A stretch of 64,000 nucleotides of DNA, taken from assembly GCF_009697225.1 (NCBI RefSeq), contig NZ_WIND01000001.1, positions 310,001 to 374,000 on the forward strand, in the 5' to 3' direction. Under the pieces are notes generated by a model. It worked only from the letters and a program-made list of their open reading frames with translations, made no database searches and was not told the DNA's origin. This document shows positions 46,890 through 56,427 of this stretch, piece after piece. Within the stretch, counting starts at the first letter, position 1, and each line of letters starts with the position of its first letter. This DNA comes from Halovulum marinum. GTDB taxonomy: Bacteria > Pseudomonadota > Alphaproteobacteria > Rhodobacterales > Rhodobacteraceae. Made by a program: the position numbers and the translations under genes.

Positions 46890-49800
46890 ATGAGCCATCT
46901 GCTCGACAGGCTGAACTTCTTCCAGAGCAAGGAACTGGAGCAATTCTCGGACGGCTGGGGTCAGACCACCCGCGAGAACCGCGACTGGGAGGACACCTAC
47001 AGAAACCGCTGGCGCCACGACAAGATCGTGCGTTCCACCCACGGCGTGAACTGCACCGGGTCATGCTCGTGGAAGATCTACGTCAAGTCAGGCATCGTGA
47101 CCTGGGAGACGCAGCAGACCGACTATCCGCGCACCCGCGCCGGCCTGCCCAACCACGAGCCGCGCGGCTGTGCGCGCGGCGCCTCCTACAGCTGGTATCT
47201 CTATTCCGCCAACCGGGTGAAGAACCCGCTGATCCGGGGCACGTTGATGCGTGCCTGGCGCAAGATGCGCGAGACGATGACGCCGGTGGCCGCGTGGGCC
47301 GCGATCCAGAACGACCCCGCCCTGCGCAACGCGATCAACAAGACCCGCGGCAAGGGCGGGTTCGTGCGGGCAAGCTGGGACGAGGCGACCGAGATCATCG
47401 CCGCCGCCAACGCCCATACCGCGAATACCTACGGCCCCGACCGGGTGTTCGGCTTCTCGCCGATCCCGGCCATGTCGATGGTAAGCTACGCCGCCGGGTC
47501 GCGCTATCTGAGCCTGCTGGGCGGAACCTGCATGTCGTTCTACGACTGGTACTGCGACCTGCCGCCGGCCAGCCCGCAAACCTGGGGCGAGCAGACCGAC
47601 GTGCCGGAATCGGCTGACTGGTACAATGCCGGCTTCCTGATGCTCTGGGGCTCGAACGTGCCCCAGACCCGGACCCCCGACGCGCATTTCTACACCGAGG
47701 TCCGCTATCGCGGCACCAAGTCCGCCGTGGTCAGCCCGGACTATTCCGAGGCCGCCAAGTTCGGCGACATCTGGCTGAACCCGCAGGCCGGCACCGATGC
47801 GGCGCTGGCGATGGCCATGGGCCATGTGATCCTGCGCGAATACCACCTGGACCGGCAGGCCGACTATTTCGAGGACTACGCGCGCAAATACACCGACATG
47901 CCGATGCTGGTCCGGCTGGACGGCAAGGACGGCCGCCTGGTGCCGGGCCGGATGCTGCGGGCCGAGGACTTCGATGACAAGCTGGGAGAGGCCAACAATC
48001 CCGACTGGAAGACCGTGGCCTTTGACGAGACGTCCAGTCAGATCGTGGCCCCCAACGGCTCGATCGGTTTCCGTTGGGGCGAGACAGGCGAGTGGAACCT
48101 TGAAGAGCGCGCCGGGGATGCCGAGACCCGTCTGCGCCTGAGCCAGATCATGGACGGCGACCACGATGAGGTCGTGGGTGTCGATTTCCCCTATTTCGGC
48201 GGTGCCGCGACGGGCGACTTCGTCAAATGCGACCACCCCGAGGTGCTGACCCGGAACGTTCCCGCGCGTCGCGTCAGGCTGGCCGACGGCAACGAGGCGC
48301 TGGTCGCCACCGTGTTCGACCTGTTCTGCGCGAACTACGGTCTTGATCGCGGTCTGGGCGGCGACTGGGCGTCGAAGGATTTCAACGACGACAGCCCCTA
48401 CACCCCCGCCTGGGCGGAAAGGATCACCGGCGTCGATCGCGAGAAGATCATCGCGGTCGCGCGCGAGTTCGCATCCAATGCCGAAAAGACGCATGGCAAG
48501 TCCATGGTCATCCTCGGGGCCGGTCTGAACCACTGGTACCACATGGACATGAACTATCGCGGCATCATCAACATGCTGGTGATGTGCGGCTGTATCGGCC
48601 AGGAAGGCGGCGGCTGGTCGCATTACGTCGGCCAGGAGAAACTCCGCCCGCAGACCGGCTGGCAGCCGCTGGCCTTCGCACTGGACTGGAACCGCCCGCC
48701 GCGGCACATGAACTCGACCTCCTGCTGGTATGCCCATACCGACCAGTGGCGCTATGAGACACTCCGGGCTGGCGAGATCCTGTCGCCGACGGCCCCCGAG
48801 GGCGACTGGGACATTTCCCTGATCGACTACAACATCCGGGCCGAACGCATGGGCTGGCTGCCGTCCGCGCCGCAGCTGAAGACCAACCCGCTGGAAGTGT
48901 CGAAGGCCGCGAAGACGGCCGGCAAGGAGATCAGGGATTACGTCGCCGAACAGCTGAAATCGGGCGAGCTGGAAATGTCCTGCCAGGACCCGGACGCGCC
49001 GGAGAACTGGCCGCGCAACCTGTTCGTCTGGCGCTCGAACCTGCTGGGCTCCTCGGGCAAGGGGCACGAGTACTTCCTCAAGCACCTTCTGGGCACCGAT
49101 CACGGCGTGATGGGCAAGGACCTGGGCGAGGAAGGCGGGGTGATGCCGAAAGAGGCCGTCTGGCACGAGCAGGCGCCGAAGGGCAAGCTCGACCTGCTGG
49201 TCTGCATCGACTTCCGCATGTCCACGACGGCGGTCTATTCCGACATCGTTCTGCCAACCGCCAGCTGGTACGAGAAGGACGACCTGAACACGTCCGACAT
49301 GCACCCGTTCATCCACCCGCTGCAGGCGGCCGTGGACCCGGCCTATGAAAGCAGGTCGGACTGGGAGATCTTCAAGTCGATCGCGGCCAAGTTCTCGGAG
49401 ATCGCGCCCGAGGTGCTGGGCGTCGAGACCGACATCGTCCAGCTTCCGCTGCTGCATGACACTGCCGCCGAACTGGCGCAGGCCCATGTGAAGGACTGGA
49501 AGAAGGGCGAGTGCGAGCTGATCCCCGGCAGGACAGCGCCGAACTACATCGCGGTCGAACGGGATTACCCGAACCTCTACAAGAAGTTCACCTCGGTCGG
49601 ACCGCTGCTGGAAAAGCTCGGCAACGGCGGCAAGGGGATCACCTGGGACACGAAGACCGAGGTCAGGCATCTGCGCGACCTGAACGGCGCGGTACAGGAC
49701 GAAGGCGTGTCGCAGGGCCAGCCAAGGCTCGAAACCGCGATCGACGCGGCCGAGATGATCCTGATGCTGGCGCCCGAGACCAACGGCGAGGTCGCCGTCA

Positions 49801-50636
49801 AGGCCTGGGAACAGCTGGAAAAGCCCACGGGCCGGCACCACGCGCACCTGGCCGAAGGCGCGCATCATACCAAGATCCGCTTCCGCGACATCGCGGCGCA
49901 GCCGCGCAAGATCATCTCCAGCCCGACCTGGTCGGGGATCGAGAGCGAGGAGGTCTGCTACAACGCCGGCTACACCAACGTCCACGAACTGATCCCCTGG
50001 CGTACCCTGACGGGCCGCCAGCAGCTCTATCAGGATCACGAATGGATGCGGGCCTTCGGCGAAGGCTTCGTCAGCTACCGCCCGCCCGTGGATCTCAAGA
50101 CCATCACCGCCGCCGTCAACAACGACGCCGCCGAGGGCAGCCCGCATGTCGTGCTGAACTTCATCACGCCGCACCAGAAATGGGGCATCCACAGCACCTA
50201 TACCGACAACCTGCTGATGCTCACGCTCAACAGGGGCGGGCCGGTGGTCTGGATGTCCGAGGTGGACGCGCGGAAGGCGGGGCTGGTCGATAACGACTGG
50301 GTCGAGGCCTACAACACCAACGGCGCGCTGACCGCGCGCGTGGTCGTCAGCCAGCGGATCAAGCAGGGCACGCTGTTCATGTACCACGCGCAGGAAAAGA
50401 TCGTGAACACGCCCGGTTCCGAGAAAACCGGCAATCGCGGTGGCATCCACAATTCGGTCACCCGCGCCACGCTCAAGCCCACGCACATGATCGGCGGCTA
50501 CGCGCAATTGTCCTACGGCTTCAACTACTACGGCACCGTGGGCAGCAATCGCGACGAGTTCGTGATCGTGCGGAAAATGAAGAAGATTGATTGGCTGGAT
50601 CAGCCCGCAACCCGGAACGTGGAGGCAGCGGAATGA
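46890..50636 (+). CDS. narG: Respiratory nitrate reductase alpha subunit NarG
   Basis: The protein is 1248 residues, as in E. coli (1247). FS0 [4Fe-4S] ligands are His51, Cys55, Cys59 and Cys94 (HGVNCTGSC, GCARG). The molybdenum ligand is Asp219 in SFYDWYCDLPP. The rest follows the bis-MGD oxidoreductase plan. It has no Tat signal but a NarG-type vestigial N-terminus, so the active site faces the cytoplasm. It reduces nitrate to nitrite with electrons from NarH. AAGGACTGCAAG precedes the ATG; the stop overlaps narH (ATGA). Confidence 0.98.
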   Translation: MSHLLDRLNFFQSKELEQFSDGWGQTTRENRDWEDTYRNRWRHDKIVRSTHGVNCTGSCSWKIYVKSGIVTWETQQTDYPRTRAGLPNHEPRGCARGASYSWYLYSANRVKNPLIRGTLMRAWRKMRETMTPVAAWAAIQNDPALRNAINKTRGKGGFVRASWDEATEIIAAANAHTANTYGPDRVFGFSPIPAMSMVSYAAGSRYLSLLGGTCMSFYDWYCDLPPASPQTWGEQTDVPESADWYNAGFLMLWGSNVPQTRTPDAHFYTEVRYRGTKSAVVSPDYSEAAKFGDIWLNPQAGTDAALAMAMGHVILREYHLDRQADYFEDYARKYTDMPMLVRLDGKDGRLVPGRMLRAEDFDDKLGEANNPDWKTVAFDETSSQIVAPNGSIGFRWGETGEWNLEERAGDAETRLRLSQIMDGDHDEVVGVDFPYFGGAATGDFVKCDHPEVLTRNVPARRVRLADGNEALVATVFDLFCANYGLDRGLGGDWASKDFNDDSPYTPAWAERITGVDREKIIAVAREFASNAEKTHGKSMVILGAGLNHWYHMDMNYRGIINMLVMCGCIGQEGGGWSHYVGQEKLRPQTGWQPLAFALDWNRPPRHMNSTSCWYAHTDQWRYETLRAGEILSPTAPEGDWDISLIDYNIRAERMGWLPSAPQLKTNPLEVSKAAKTAGKEIRDYVAEQLKSGELEMSCQDPDAPENWPRNLFVWRSNLLGSSGKGHEYFLKHLLGTDHGVMGKDLGEEGGVMPKEAVWHEQAPKGKLDLLVCIDFRMSTTAVYSDIVLPTASWYEKDDLNTSDMHPFIHPLQAAVDPAYESRSDWEIFKSIAAKFSEIAPEVLGVETDIVQLPLLHDTAAELAQAHVKDWKKGECELIPGRTAPNYIAVERDYPNLYKKFTSVGPLLEKLGNGGKGITWDTKTEVRHLRDLNGAVQDEGVSQGQPRLETAIDAAEMILMLAPETNGEVAVKAWEQLEKPTGRHHAHLAEGAHHTKIRFRDIAAQPRKIISSPTWSGIESEEVCYNAGYTNVHELIPWRTLTGRQQLYQDHEWMRAFGEGFVSYRPPVDLKTITAAVNNDAAEGSPHVVLNFITPHQKWGIHSTYTDNLLMLTLNRGGPVVWMSEVDARKAGLVDNDWVEAYNTNGALTARVVVSQRIKQGTLFMYHAQEKIVNTPGSEKTGNRGGIHNSVTRATLKPTHMIGGYAQLSYGFNYYGTVGSNRDEFVIVRKMKKIDWLDQPATRNVEAAE

Positions 50637-52159
50637 GAGTTCGCGCGCAAATCGGCAAGGTCCTGAACCTCGACAAATGCATCGGCTGTCACACCTGCTC
50701 GGTCACCTGCAAGAACGTTTGGACCACGCGCGAAGGCGTCGAATACGCATGGTTCAACAACGTCGAAACCAAGCCCGGCACCGGCTATCCCACGGATTGG
50801 GAAAACCAGAAACGCTGGAACGGGGGCTGGGTGCGGTCGGCCAGCGGCAAGCTGCACCCCAAGCAGGGGTCGAAGTGGCGGATTCTGGCGAACATCTTCG
50901 CCAACCCCTCGATGCCCGAGATCGACGACTATTACGAGCCGTTCGATTTCGACTACGACCACCTGAAATCCGCGCCCGACATGAACGCCTTTCCCACCGC
51001 GCGGCCCCGGTCCAAGGTCTCCGGCGAGCGGATGGAGAAGATCGAGAAGGGCCCGAACTGGGAAGAGATACTCGGCGGCGAATTCGCAAAGCGGTCGGCC
51101 GACTACAACTTCGAGGATGTGCAGAAGGAGATCTATGGCGAGTACGAAAACACCTTCATGATGTACCTGCCGCGCCTGTGCGAGCACTGCCTCAACCCGA
51201 CCTGCTCGGCCTCCTGCCCCTCGGGCGCGATCTACAAGCGCGAGGAGGACGGCATCGTCCTCATCGACCAGGAGAAATGCCGCGGCTGGCGGATGTGCAT
51301 CTCGGGCTGCCCGTACAAGAAGGTCTATTACAACTGGGACACCGGAAAATCCGAAAAGTGTACCTTCTGCTATCCGCGCATCGAAAGCGGCCAGCCGACG
51401 GTCTGTTCGGAAACCTGCGTCGGCCGCATCCGCTATCTGGGCGTGATCCTCTATGACGCCGACAAGATCGAGGCGGCGGCAAGCAGCGAACGCGAGACCG
51501 ATCTCTACGGCGCGCAGCTGGACGTGTTCCTCGACCCCGATGACCCCGAGGTGATCGCCGCGGCGCGCCGCGACGGCGTGCCCGAGGACTGGATCGAGGC
51601 GGCGAAGGTCAGCCCGGTCTGGAAGATGGCGATGGACTGGAAGGTCGCGTTCCCGCTGCATCCCGAATACCGGACGCTGCCGATGGTCTGGTACATCCCG
51701 CCGCTGTCGCCGATCCAGAACGCGGCCCAGGCCGGCCAGATCGCGATGAGCGACCAGATGCCCGACGTGCGCAGCCTGCGCATCCCGGTGAAATACCTCG
51801 CCAACATGCTGACGGCGGGCGACGAGGAGCCGATCGTTCACGCACTGGAACGCATGTCGGCAATGCGCCTCTACATGCGGGCGCTCAGCGTGGACGGCGT
51901 GCGCGACGAGGCGATCGCCACCCGGGTCGGCATGTCCGGCCGGGTGATCGAGGACATGTACAAGATCATGGCCATCGCCGATTACGAGGACCGTTTCGCG
52001 ATCCCCACGGCACACCGCGAACAGAACGAGGATGGCGCCGACATCCGCGGTGGCTGCGGCTTCACCGACGGCAACGGATGCTCCACCGGCGACGCGGGCA
52101 AGACCACCCTGTTCGGCGGCAAGAAGAAAAGCTTCGCCCTTCCGCAGGAGACCTTCTGA
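50633..52159 (+). CDS. narH: Respiratory nitrate reductase beta subunit NarH
   Basis: The protein is 508 residues. Four iron-sulphur clusters are encoded by CIGCHTCSVTC, CEHCLNPTCSASC, CRGWRMCISGC and CTFCYPRIESGQPTVCSETC. The Trp replacing one cysteine in CRGWRMC is the NarH signature giving a [3Fe-4S] cluster. It carries electrons from NarI haems to NarG. The start overlaps narG and the stop shares one base with the narJ start (TGATG). Confidence 0.98.
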   Translation: MRVRAQIGKVLNLDKCIGCHTCSVTCKNVWTTREGVEYAWFNNVETKPGTGYPTDWENQKRWNGGWVRSASGKLHPKQGSKWRILANIFANPSMPEIDDYYEPFDFDYDHLKSAPDMNAFPTARPRSKVSGERMEKIEKGPNWEEILGGEFAKRSADYNFEDVQKEIYGEYENTFMMYLPRLCEHCLNPTCSASCPSGAIYKREEDGIVLIDQEKCRGWRMCISGCPYKKVYYNWDTGKSEKCTFCYPRIESGQPTVCSETCVGRIRYLGVILYDADKIEAAASSERETDLYGAQLDVFLDPDDPEVIAAARRDGVPEDWIEAAKVSPVWKMAMDWKVAFPLHPEYRTLPMVWYIPPLSPIQNAAQAGQIAMSDQMPDVRSLRIPVKYLANMLTAGDEEPIVHALERMSAMRLYMRALSVDGVRDEAIATRVGMSGRVIEDMYKIMAIADYEDRFAIPTAHREQNEDGADIRGGCGFTDGNGCSTGDAGKTTLFGGKKKSFALPQETF

Positions 52160-52881
52160 TGCTGGACCGCTCACTCAAGGCCCTGTCGCTGATCCTGAGC
52201 TATCCCTCGCGGGAGCTGCAGCAAGCCATGCCCGAGATCGGGGCCGTCCTCGACGCCGACGCCCGCATCGCCGGCGACACGCGGGCTGCGCTGCGGTCGT
52301 TGGCCGGTGACTTCGCGAAAGCTGACATTTACGATCTGCAAGAGCGCTTCGTGATGCTCTTCGACCGGTCGCGCACGCTGTCCCTGAACCTGTTCGAGCA
52401 TGTCCACGGCGAAAGCCGTGACCGCGGCGGCGCGATGGTCGACCTGATCGAAACCTACCGGAAGGGCGGGTTCGAACCCGCGAGCTCGGAACTGCCGGAC
52501 CATCTGCCGGTGCTGCTGGAATTCCTGTCGCTGCGTCCCGTCGCCGAAGCGCAGGAAACCCTGGCGGACGCGGCGCATATCCTGGATGCAATCGGCGCGC
52601 GGCTCGTCCGCCGCGAAAGCGAATATGCCGCTGCGTTCGCCGCCCTCGTGCAGCTGTCCGGGGTCAAGGCCGACGCCGAAGCGGTGGCCGCCATGCTGGC
52701 CCGGCCCGATGACGACCCGACCGACCTCACGGCGCTCGACGCCGTCTGGGAGGAAACCGAGGTCACCTTCGGGCCGGATCCGAACGCCGGCTGTCCGCAG
52801 GTCCGCGACATGCTTGCGGCGATGGACCAACCCGCTTTCGGTGCGCCCCCCGCCCCCAACCCATTGAACAGGAGCGCATGA
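52159..52881 (+). CDS. narJ: Nitrate reductase assembly chaperone NarJ
   Basis: The protein is 240 residues, an all-helical TorD/NarJ-family chaperone. It begins LKALSLILSYPSRELQQAMPEIG and includes YDLQERFVMLFDRSRTLSLNLFEHVHGESRDRG, the most conserved NarJ segment. It binds the NarG N-terminus and delays membrane docking until the cofactor is inserted. It is coupled to narH by a one-base overlap and ends two bases before the narI ATG. Confidence 0.95.
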   Translation: MLDRSLKALSLILSYPSRELQQAMPEIGAVLDADARIAGDTRAALRSLAGDFAKADIYDLQERFVMLFDRSRTLSLNLFEHVHGESRDRGGAMVDLIETYRKGGFEPASSELPDHLPVLLEFLSLRPVAEAQETLADAAHILDAIGARLVRRESEYAAAFAALVQLSGVKADAEAVAAMLARPDDDPTDLTALDAVWEETEVTFGPDPNAGCPQVRDMLAAMDQPAFGAPPAPNPLNRSA

Positions 52882-52882
52882 A

Positions 52883-53668
52883 ATGTTCGGCGACTTCGAC
52901 ATCAACTTCGTCATCTTCGGGGTCATGCCCTATGTCGCGCTGACGATTTTCCTCGTGGGATCGGTCGTGCGCTACGAACGCGACCCTTTCACCTGGAAAA
53001 GCTCTTCCAGCCAGCTGCTGCGCCGCAAACAGCTGATCTGGGGCTCGGTCCTGTTCCATGTCGGAATACTGACGGTTTTCTTCGGACACCTCATCGGCCT
53101 GTTCACACCGGTCTGGGTGCTGGATGCCCTCGGCATCCCCTATTGGCTGAAGCAATGGATGGCCGTCCTAATCGGTGGCCCGGCAGGGATCGCGGCCCTG
53201 ATCGGCTCGACCATGCTGCTGCACCGTCGCCTCGTCGATCCGCGCATTCGTGTGACGTCGACGTTTCCCGATGTCCTGATCATGGTTCTGATCTGGCTTC
53301 AGCTGGCGATCGGCCTTCTGACCATCACCCAGACCCTGCAGCACATGGACGGCGCCGAAATGGTCCGCTTCATGACCTGGTCGCAAAGCGTCGTGACGTG
53401 GAACATCAACGCCTGGGTCACGGTGGTTGACGTGCATTGGCTCTACAAGCTGCACATCTTCCTGGGCCTGATCATCACCATGCTGTTTCCGTTCACCCGG
53501 CTCGTGCACATCTGGTCCGGCTTTGCCGCACCGTTCCGCTACCTGCTGACGCGGCCGGGCTACCAGATCGTTCGCTCGCGCCGGACCCGTCCGCTGGAAG
53601 AACGACGCCGCGCCTATGATCGCCTGCAAGCCAAGCGTGGCCCCTCGGCCACGACCCCGGCGGAGTGA
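52883..53668 (+). CDS. narI: Respiratory nitrate reductase gamma subunit NarI
   Basis: The protein is 261 residues, longer than E. coli NarI (225), with an extra basic C-terminal tail. It is a di-haem cytochrome b with five membrane segments. Haem ligand histidines are in LFHVGILTVFFGHLIGLF and in HWLYKLHIFLGLIITMLFPFTRLVHIWS. It oxidises quinol at the periplasmic face and anchors NarGH. An AGGAGCG site lies within the end of narJ. Confidence 0.96.
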   Translation: MFGDFDINFVIFGVMPYVALTIFLVGSVVRYERDPFTWKSSSSQLLRRKQLIWGSVLFHVGILTVFFGHLIGLFTPVWVLDALGIPYWLKQWMAVLIGGPAGIAALIGSTMLLHRRLVDPRIRVTSTFPDVLIMVLIWLQLAIGLLTITQTLQHMDGAEMVRFMTWSQSVVTWNINAWVTVVDVHWLYKLHIFLGLIITMLFPFTRLVHIWSGFAAPFRYLLTRPGYQIVRSRRTRPLEERRRAYDRLQAKRGPSATTPAE

Positions 53669-53673
53669 CGGCG

Positions 53674-54468
53674 ATGAATGTCGCGCTTTTCCCGGATGTC
53701 GTCGTCAACGGCGAAACGATCCCCTCGGCGGCCATCGCCGCCGAGGCCCAGAACCACAGCGCGCCCAGGAACAAACCCGGTATCGCCTGGCGCAAGGCGG
53801 CGCAGGCGCTGGCGATCCGCGCCCTGCTGCTGCAGGAGGCGCGGGCGCGCGGGCTGGTGCCCGACCCACTGGAATTGGCCCCCGGGCGTTTCGAGACCGA
53901 AGACGAGGCGCTGATCCGCGCCCTTCTGGACGACGCGCTGACCATCGCGCCCGTCACAGATGAGGCGGTGCGTGCCGAATGGGCGAAGGATCCCGCCCGC
54001 TACCGGTCCGCGCCGCTTTGGGATGTCTCGCACATCCTGTGCGCCTGCGACCCGCGCAACGAGCAAGAGCGTATGGCGGCCGAGGAACGGGCCGCTGCCC
54101 TGCTGGCGCGACTTGACGGCGACGCCAAGGGCTTCGCCGCCGCCGCGCGTGAAAGCGATTGCGGCTCCAGGGCATCCGGCGGTCATCTGGGTCAGCTTGG
54201 CCCGGGCGACACCGTGCCCGAGTTCGAGGCGGCGCTGCGCAGCCTGCCCGAGGGCGCCATCAGCCCCGCACCCGTTCTCTCGCGGCACGGCTGGCACATC
54301 ATCCGACTGAACGCCACGGCGCCGGGGCAGGTGCTGCCCTATGAAACCGTCCGCCCCAAGATCGCTCAGGCGCTCGAAAAGGCGGCCTGGGCCAGGGCGT
54401 CGCGGGACTTCGTGGAGCATCTGGCACACGGCGCACGGATCAGCGGCGCAAGCCTTGCGCCGATCTGA
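53674..54468 (+). CDS. PpiC-type peptidyl-prolyl isomerase of the nar operon
   Basis: The protein is 264 residues from ATG 53674 (CGGAG nine bases upstream); a GTG at 53665 overlapping the narI stop would add three residues. The parvulin domain is clear: APLWDVSHILCACDPRNEQERMAAEERA, then KGFAAAARESDCGSRASGGHLGQLGPGDTVPEFEAAL and SRHGWHIIRLNA. It lacks a signal peptide, so it acts in the cytoplasm, and resembles NifM-like isomerases. Position after narI suggests help in folding or maturing NarGHI. Confidence 0.88.
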   Translation: MNVALFPDVVVNGETIPSAAIAAEAQNHSAPRNKPGIAWRKAAQALAIRALLLQEARARGLVPDPLELAPGRFETEDEALIRALLDDALTIAPVTDEAVRAEWAKDPARYRSAPLWDVSHILCACDPRNEQERMAAEERAAALLARLDGDAKGFAAAARESDCGSRASGGHLGQLGPGDTVPEFEAALRSLPEGAISPAPVLSRHGWHIIRLNATAPGQVLPYETVRPKIAQALEKAAWARASRDFVEHLAHGARISGASLAPI

Positions 54469-54488
54469 ACCACGCGAAAGGACATGTC

Positions 54489-54626
54489 ATGCACCCGTCA
54501 GCGCCAGTGCAGCGTGGAAGCGGTGACAGACCGACACGCCCGCGCCTGCTTGCAGATCCTCCGGATCTCATCCGCGAGGACCACCTTTTCCGGACCGGGC
54601 TTTCCATACAGAAGGCGGCAAGATGA
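54489..54626 (+). CDS. Possible 45-residue reading frame coupled to moeA
   Basis: ATG 54489, with AAAGGA about seven bases upstream, opens 45 codons whose TGA overlaps the moeA ATG (ATGA). This is the same junction used by other genes in the locus. The peptide (ends RLLADPPDLIREDHLFRTGLSIQKAAR) is not recognised. A competing frame from ATG 54484 encodes 49 other residues. Third-position GC is modest in both, so this may be untranslated spacer. Confidence 0.25.
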   Translation: MHPSAPVQRGSGDRPTRPRLLADPPDLIREDHLFRTGLSIQKAAR

Positions 54627-55903
54627 CGGTTCATGAATCTGTCGCGTCGCCGGGGTGCGGCTGCGACCGGCGGGACATGCTCCCTTCCCTGATCAGCATC
54701 GACGAGGCCCTTGCCCGGATTGCGGCGCATGCAGCACCTGCCGGCCAAACCGGGACCGTGGCGCTCGACAGCGCCGTCGGTCGCGTTCTCGCCCGGCCGG
54801 TCCGGTCCCGTTCCATGGCACCGGCCTTCGACAACGCGGCGATGGATGGCTACGCGGTCGCAACATCGGCCCTCAGGGGCCCCGGTCCCTGGTTGCTGCA
54901 GGTGGTTGCGCGCGTGCCTGCCGGGCAGCCGGCGACGACATCGGTCGCGGGGGCTGTGGCCGCCCGCATCTTCACGGGTGCACCGATCCCGGCTGGCGCG
55001 GACGCCGTCGTGATGCAGGAGGACGTCGTGCGCGACGGGGAGGTGATTCACCTGTCCCGCCGTCCCGCACCTGGCCTGAACATCCGCCCCGCGGGCAGCG
55101 ACATGGCCAAGGGCGCGACCGTGCTGGACAAGGGCCACAGGCTCGGCCCAGGGGAAATTGCCGCTTGTGCCGCAGCCGGTGCCGGGTTCCTGCAGGTCCA
55201 GCGCAGACTTCGCGTGGCGCTGCTGGTCACCGGCGACGAGGTACGGCACGCCGGCGACGCGCGCAAGCCGGCCCAGATTTGGGACGTGAACACGCCGATG
55301 CTGACAGCAAGCCTGGCCGCCGCCGGGGTAGAGATTGTCGCGTCCGCACATGGCGGGGATGATCCTTCGGGCCTTGTCAGCCAGCTGAGCGGCATGGCGG
55401 CGCGGGCCGACCTTGTCATCACCACGGGCGGCATCTCGGTGGGGGAAGAGGATCATGTGAAGCCCGCCCTGGCGGCGCTGGGGGGCGAAATCCTGTTCAG
55501 CGGCGTGGCGATCAAGCCGGGCAAGCCGGTATCGTTCGGGCGCATCGGGAAAGCGAGCTGGCTCGGTCTGCCCGGCAACCCGCTTGCGGCGTTCGTCACC
55601 TGGCAGATCTTCGGCATCGCGCTGATCCGTGGTTTGAGTGGTGAGGTGGCCCATGCCCGCACCAGACGCCACGTCGTCACGGCGACCGAACTTCGCCGCA
55701 AGCCGGGGCGCTGCGAACTCAGACCGGCAACGATCGCCGGGTTTGACGCCCATGGCCGCGAGATCGTACGGTTCGAAGATGCCACGCATTCGGCTCGTGT
55801 CGGACGCCTTCCGCTGGCGGACGGGCTCGTGTTCCTGCCCGCCGATGCGGAGAGCCTGCCCATTGGGGCGCTTGTTGAATTCCAGCCCTTCTGCCGATCC
55901 TGA
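54623..55903 (+). CDS. moeA: Molybdopterin molybdenumtransferase MoeA
   Basis: The protein is 426 residues. MoeA landmarks are AMAPAFDNAAMDGYAVA, RIFTGAPIPAGADAVVMQED, IRPAGSDMAKGATVLDKG, the MoCF-domain core TGDEV and DVNTPML, TTGGISVGEEDHVK, and GLPGNPLAAFVTWQIF. It inserts molybdenum into molybdopterin-AMP. Its place in the nar operon fits local supply of Mo-cofactor for NarG. The N-terminal 20 residues with a CGC motif are extra compared with E. coli MoeA. Confidence 0.95.
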   Translation: MTVHESVASPGCGCDRRDMLPSLISIDEALARIAAHAAPAGQTGTVALDSAVGRVLARPVRSRSMAPAFDNAAMDGYAVATSALRGPGPWLLQVVARVPAGQPATTSVAGAVAARIFTGAPIPAGADAVVMQEDVVRDGEVIHLSRRPAPGLNIRPAGSDMAKGATVLDKGHRLGPGEIAACAAAGAGFLQVQRRLRVALLVTGDEVRHAGDARKPAQIWDVNTPMLTASLAAAGVEIVASAHGGDDPSGLVSQLSGMAARADLVITTGGISVGEEDHVKPALAALGGEILFSGVAIKPGKPVSFGRIGKASWLGLPGNPLAAFVTWQIFGIALIRGLSGEVAHARTRRHVVTATELRRKPGRCELRPATIAGFDAHGREIVRFEDATHSARVGRLPLADGLVFLPADAESLPIGALVEFQPFCRS

Positions 55904-55914
55904 GGAGGCCAGAG

Positions 55915-56427
55915 ATGAAACTTGCCTGCACCATGGCGCCGGGACGCGGCGACACGGACCTGCTGCTCGAGCGGTTGGCAACCGAACTCGGTGGCCGGGG
56001 CCTTGGCTGCTGTGGAGTTGTCCAGATCAACAGCGAACGCGCTGATGCAGGTCCCTGCGATATGGATGTCCGGGTGTTGCCGGATGGTCCGGTTCTGCGC
56101 ATCAGCCAGGACCTTGGTCCGCAGGCCAGAGGCTGTCGCCTTGACCCGGCCGCGCTGGAGACGGCGGCCGGGCTCGTCGCGACCAGTCTGTTGTCAGGCG
56201 CGGACCTTCTGATCATCAACAAGTTCGGCAAACATGAAGCCGAGGGGCGGGGGTTTCGCAATGTGATCGCCAAGGCTGTCGCCATGAATGTGCCCGTACT
56301 GGTCGGCCTCAACGAGTTGAACCGAGACGCTTTCGAGGCCTTTGCGGGGGACATGCCCGTCCGGCTCTCGTCGGATATCGAGGTCCTCATGGAATGGGCG
56401 AGCAGCGTGACGGTTCTGGCTGCGTAG
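55915..56427 (+). CDS. DUF2478 family protein
   Basis: The protein is 170 residues, soluble. DUF2478 features are the opening LACTMAPGRGDTDLLLERLA (a P-loop-like turn without a full Walker A), GCCGVVQINS, RISQDLGPQARGCRLDP and the strongly conserved SGADLLIINKFGKHEAEGRGFRNVIAKAV. These small putative nucleotide-binding proteins are commonly found beside molybdenum-cofactor and molybdate genes. AGGAGG lies seven bases or so before the ATG. It is the last gene of the nar-moe string. Confidence 0.88.
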   Translation: MKLACTMAPGRGDTDLLLERLATELGGRGLGCCGVVQINSERADAGPCDMDVRVLPDGPVLRISQDLGPQARGCRLDPAALETAAGLVATSLLSGADLLIINKFGKHEAEGRGFRNVIAKAVAMNVPVLVGLNELNRDAFEAFAGDMPVRLSSDIEVLMEWASSVTVLAA

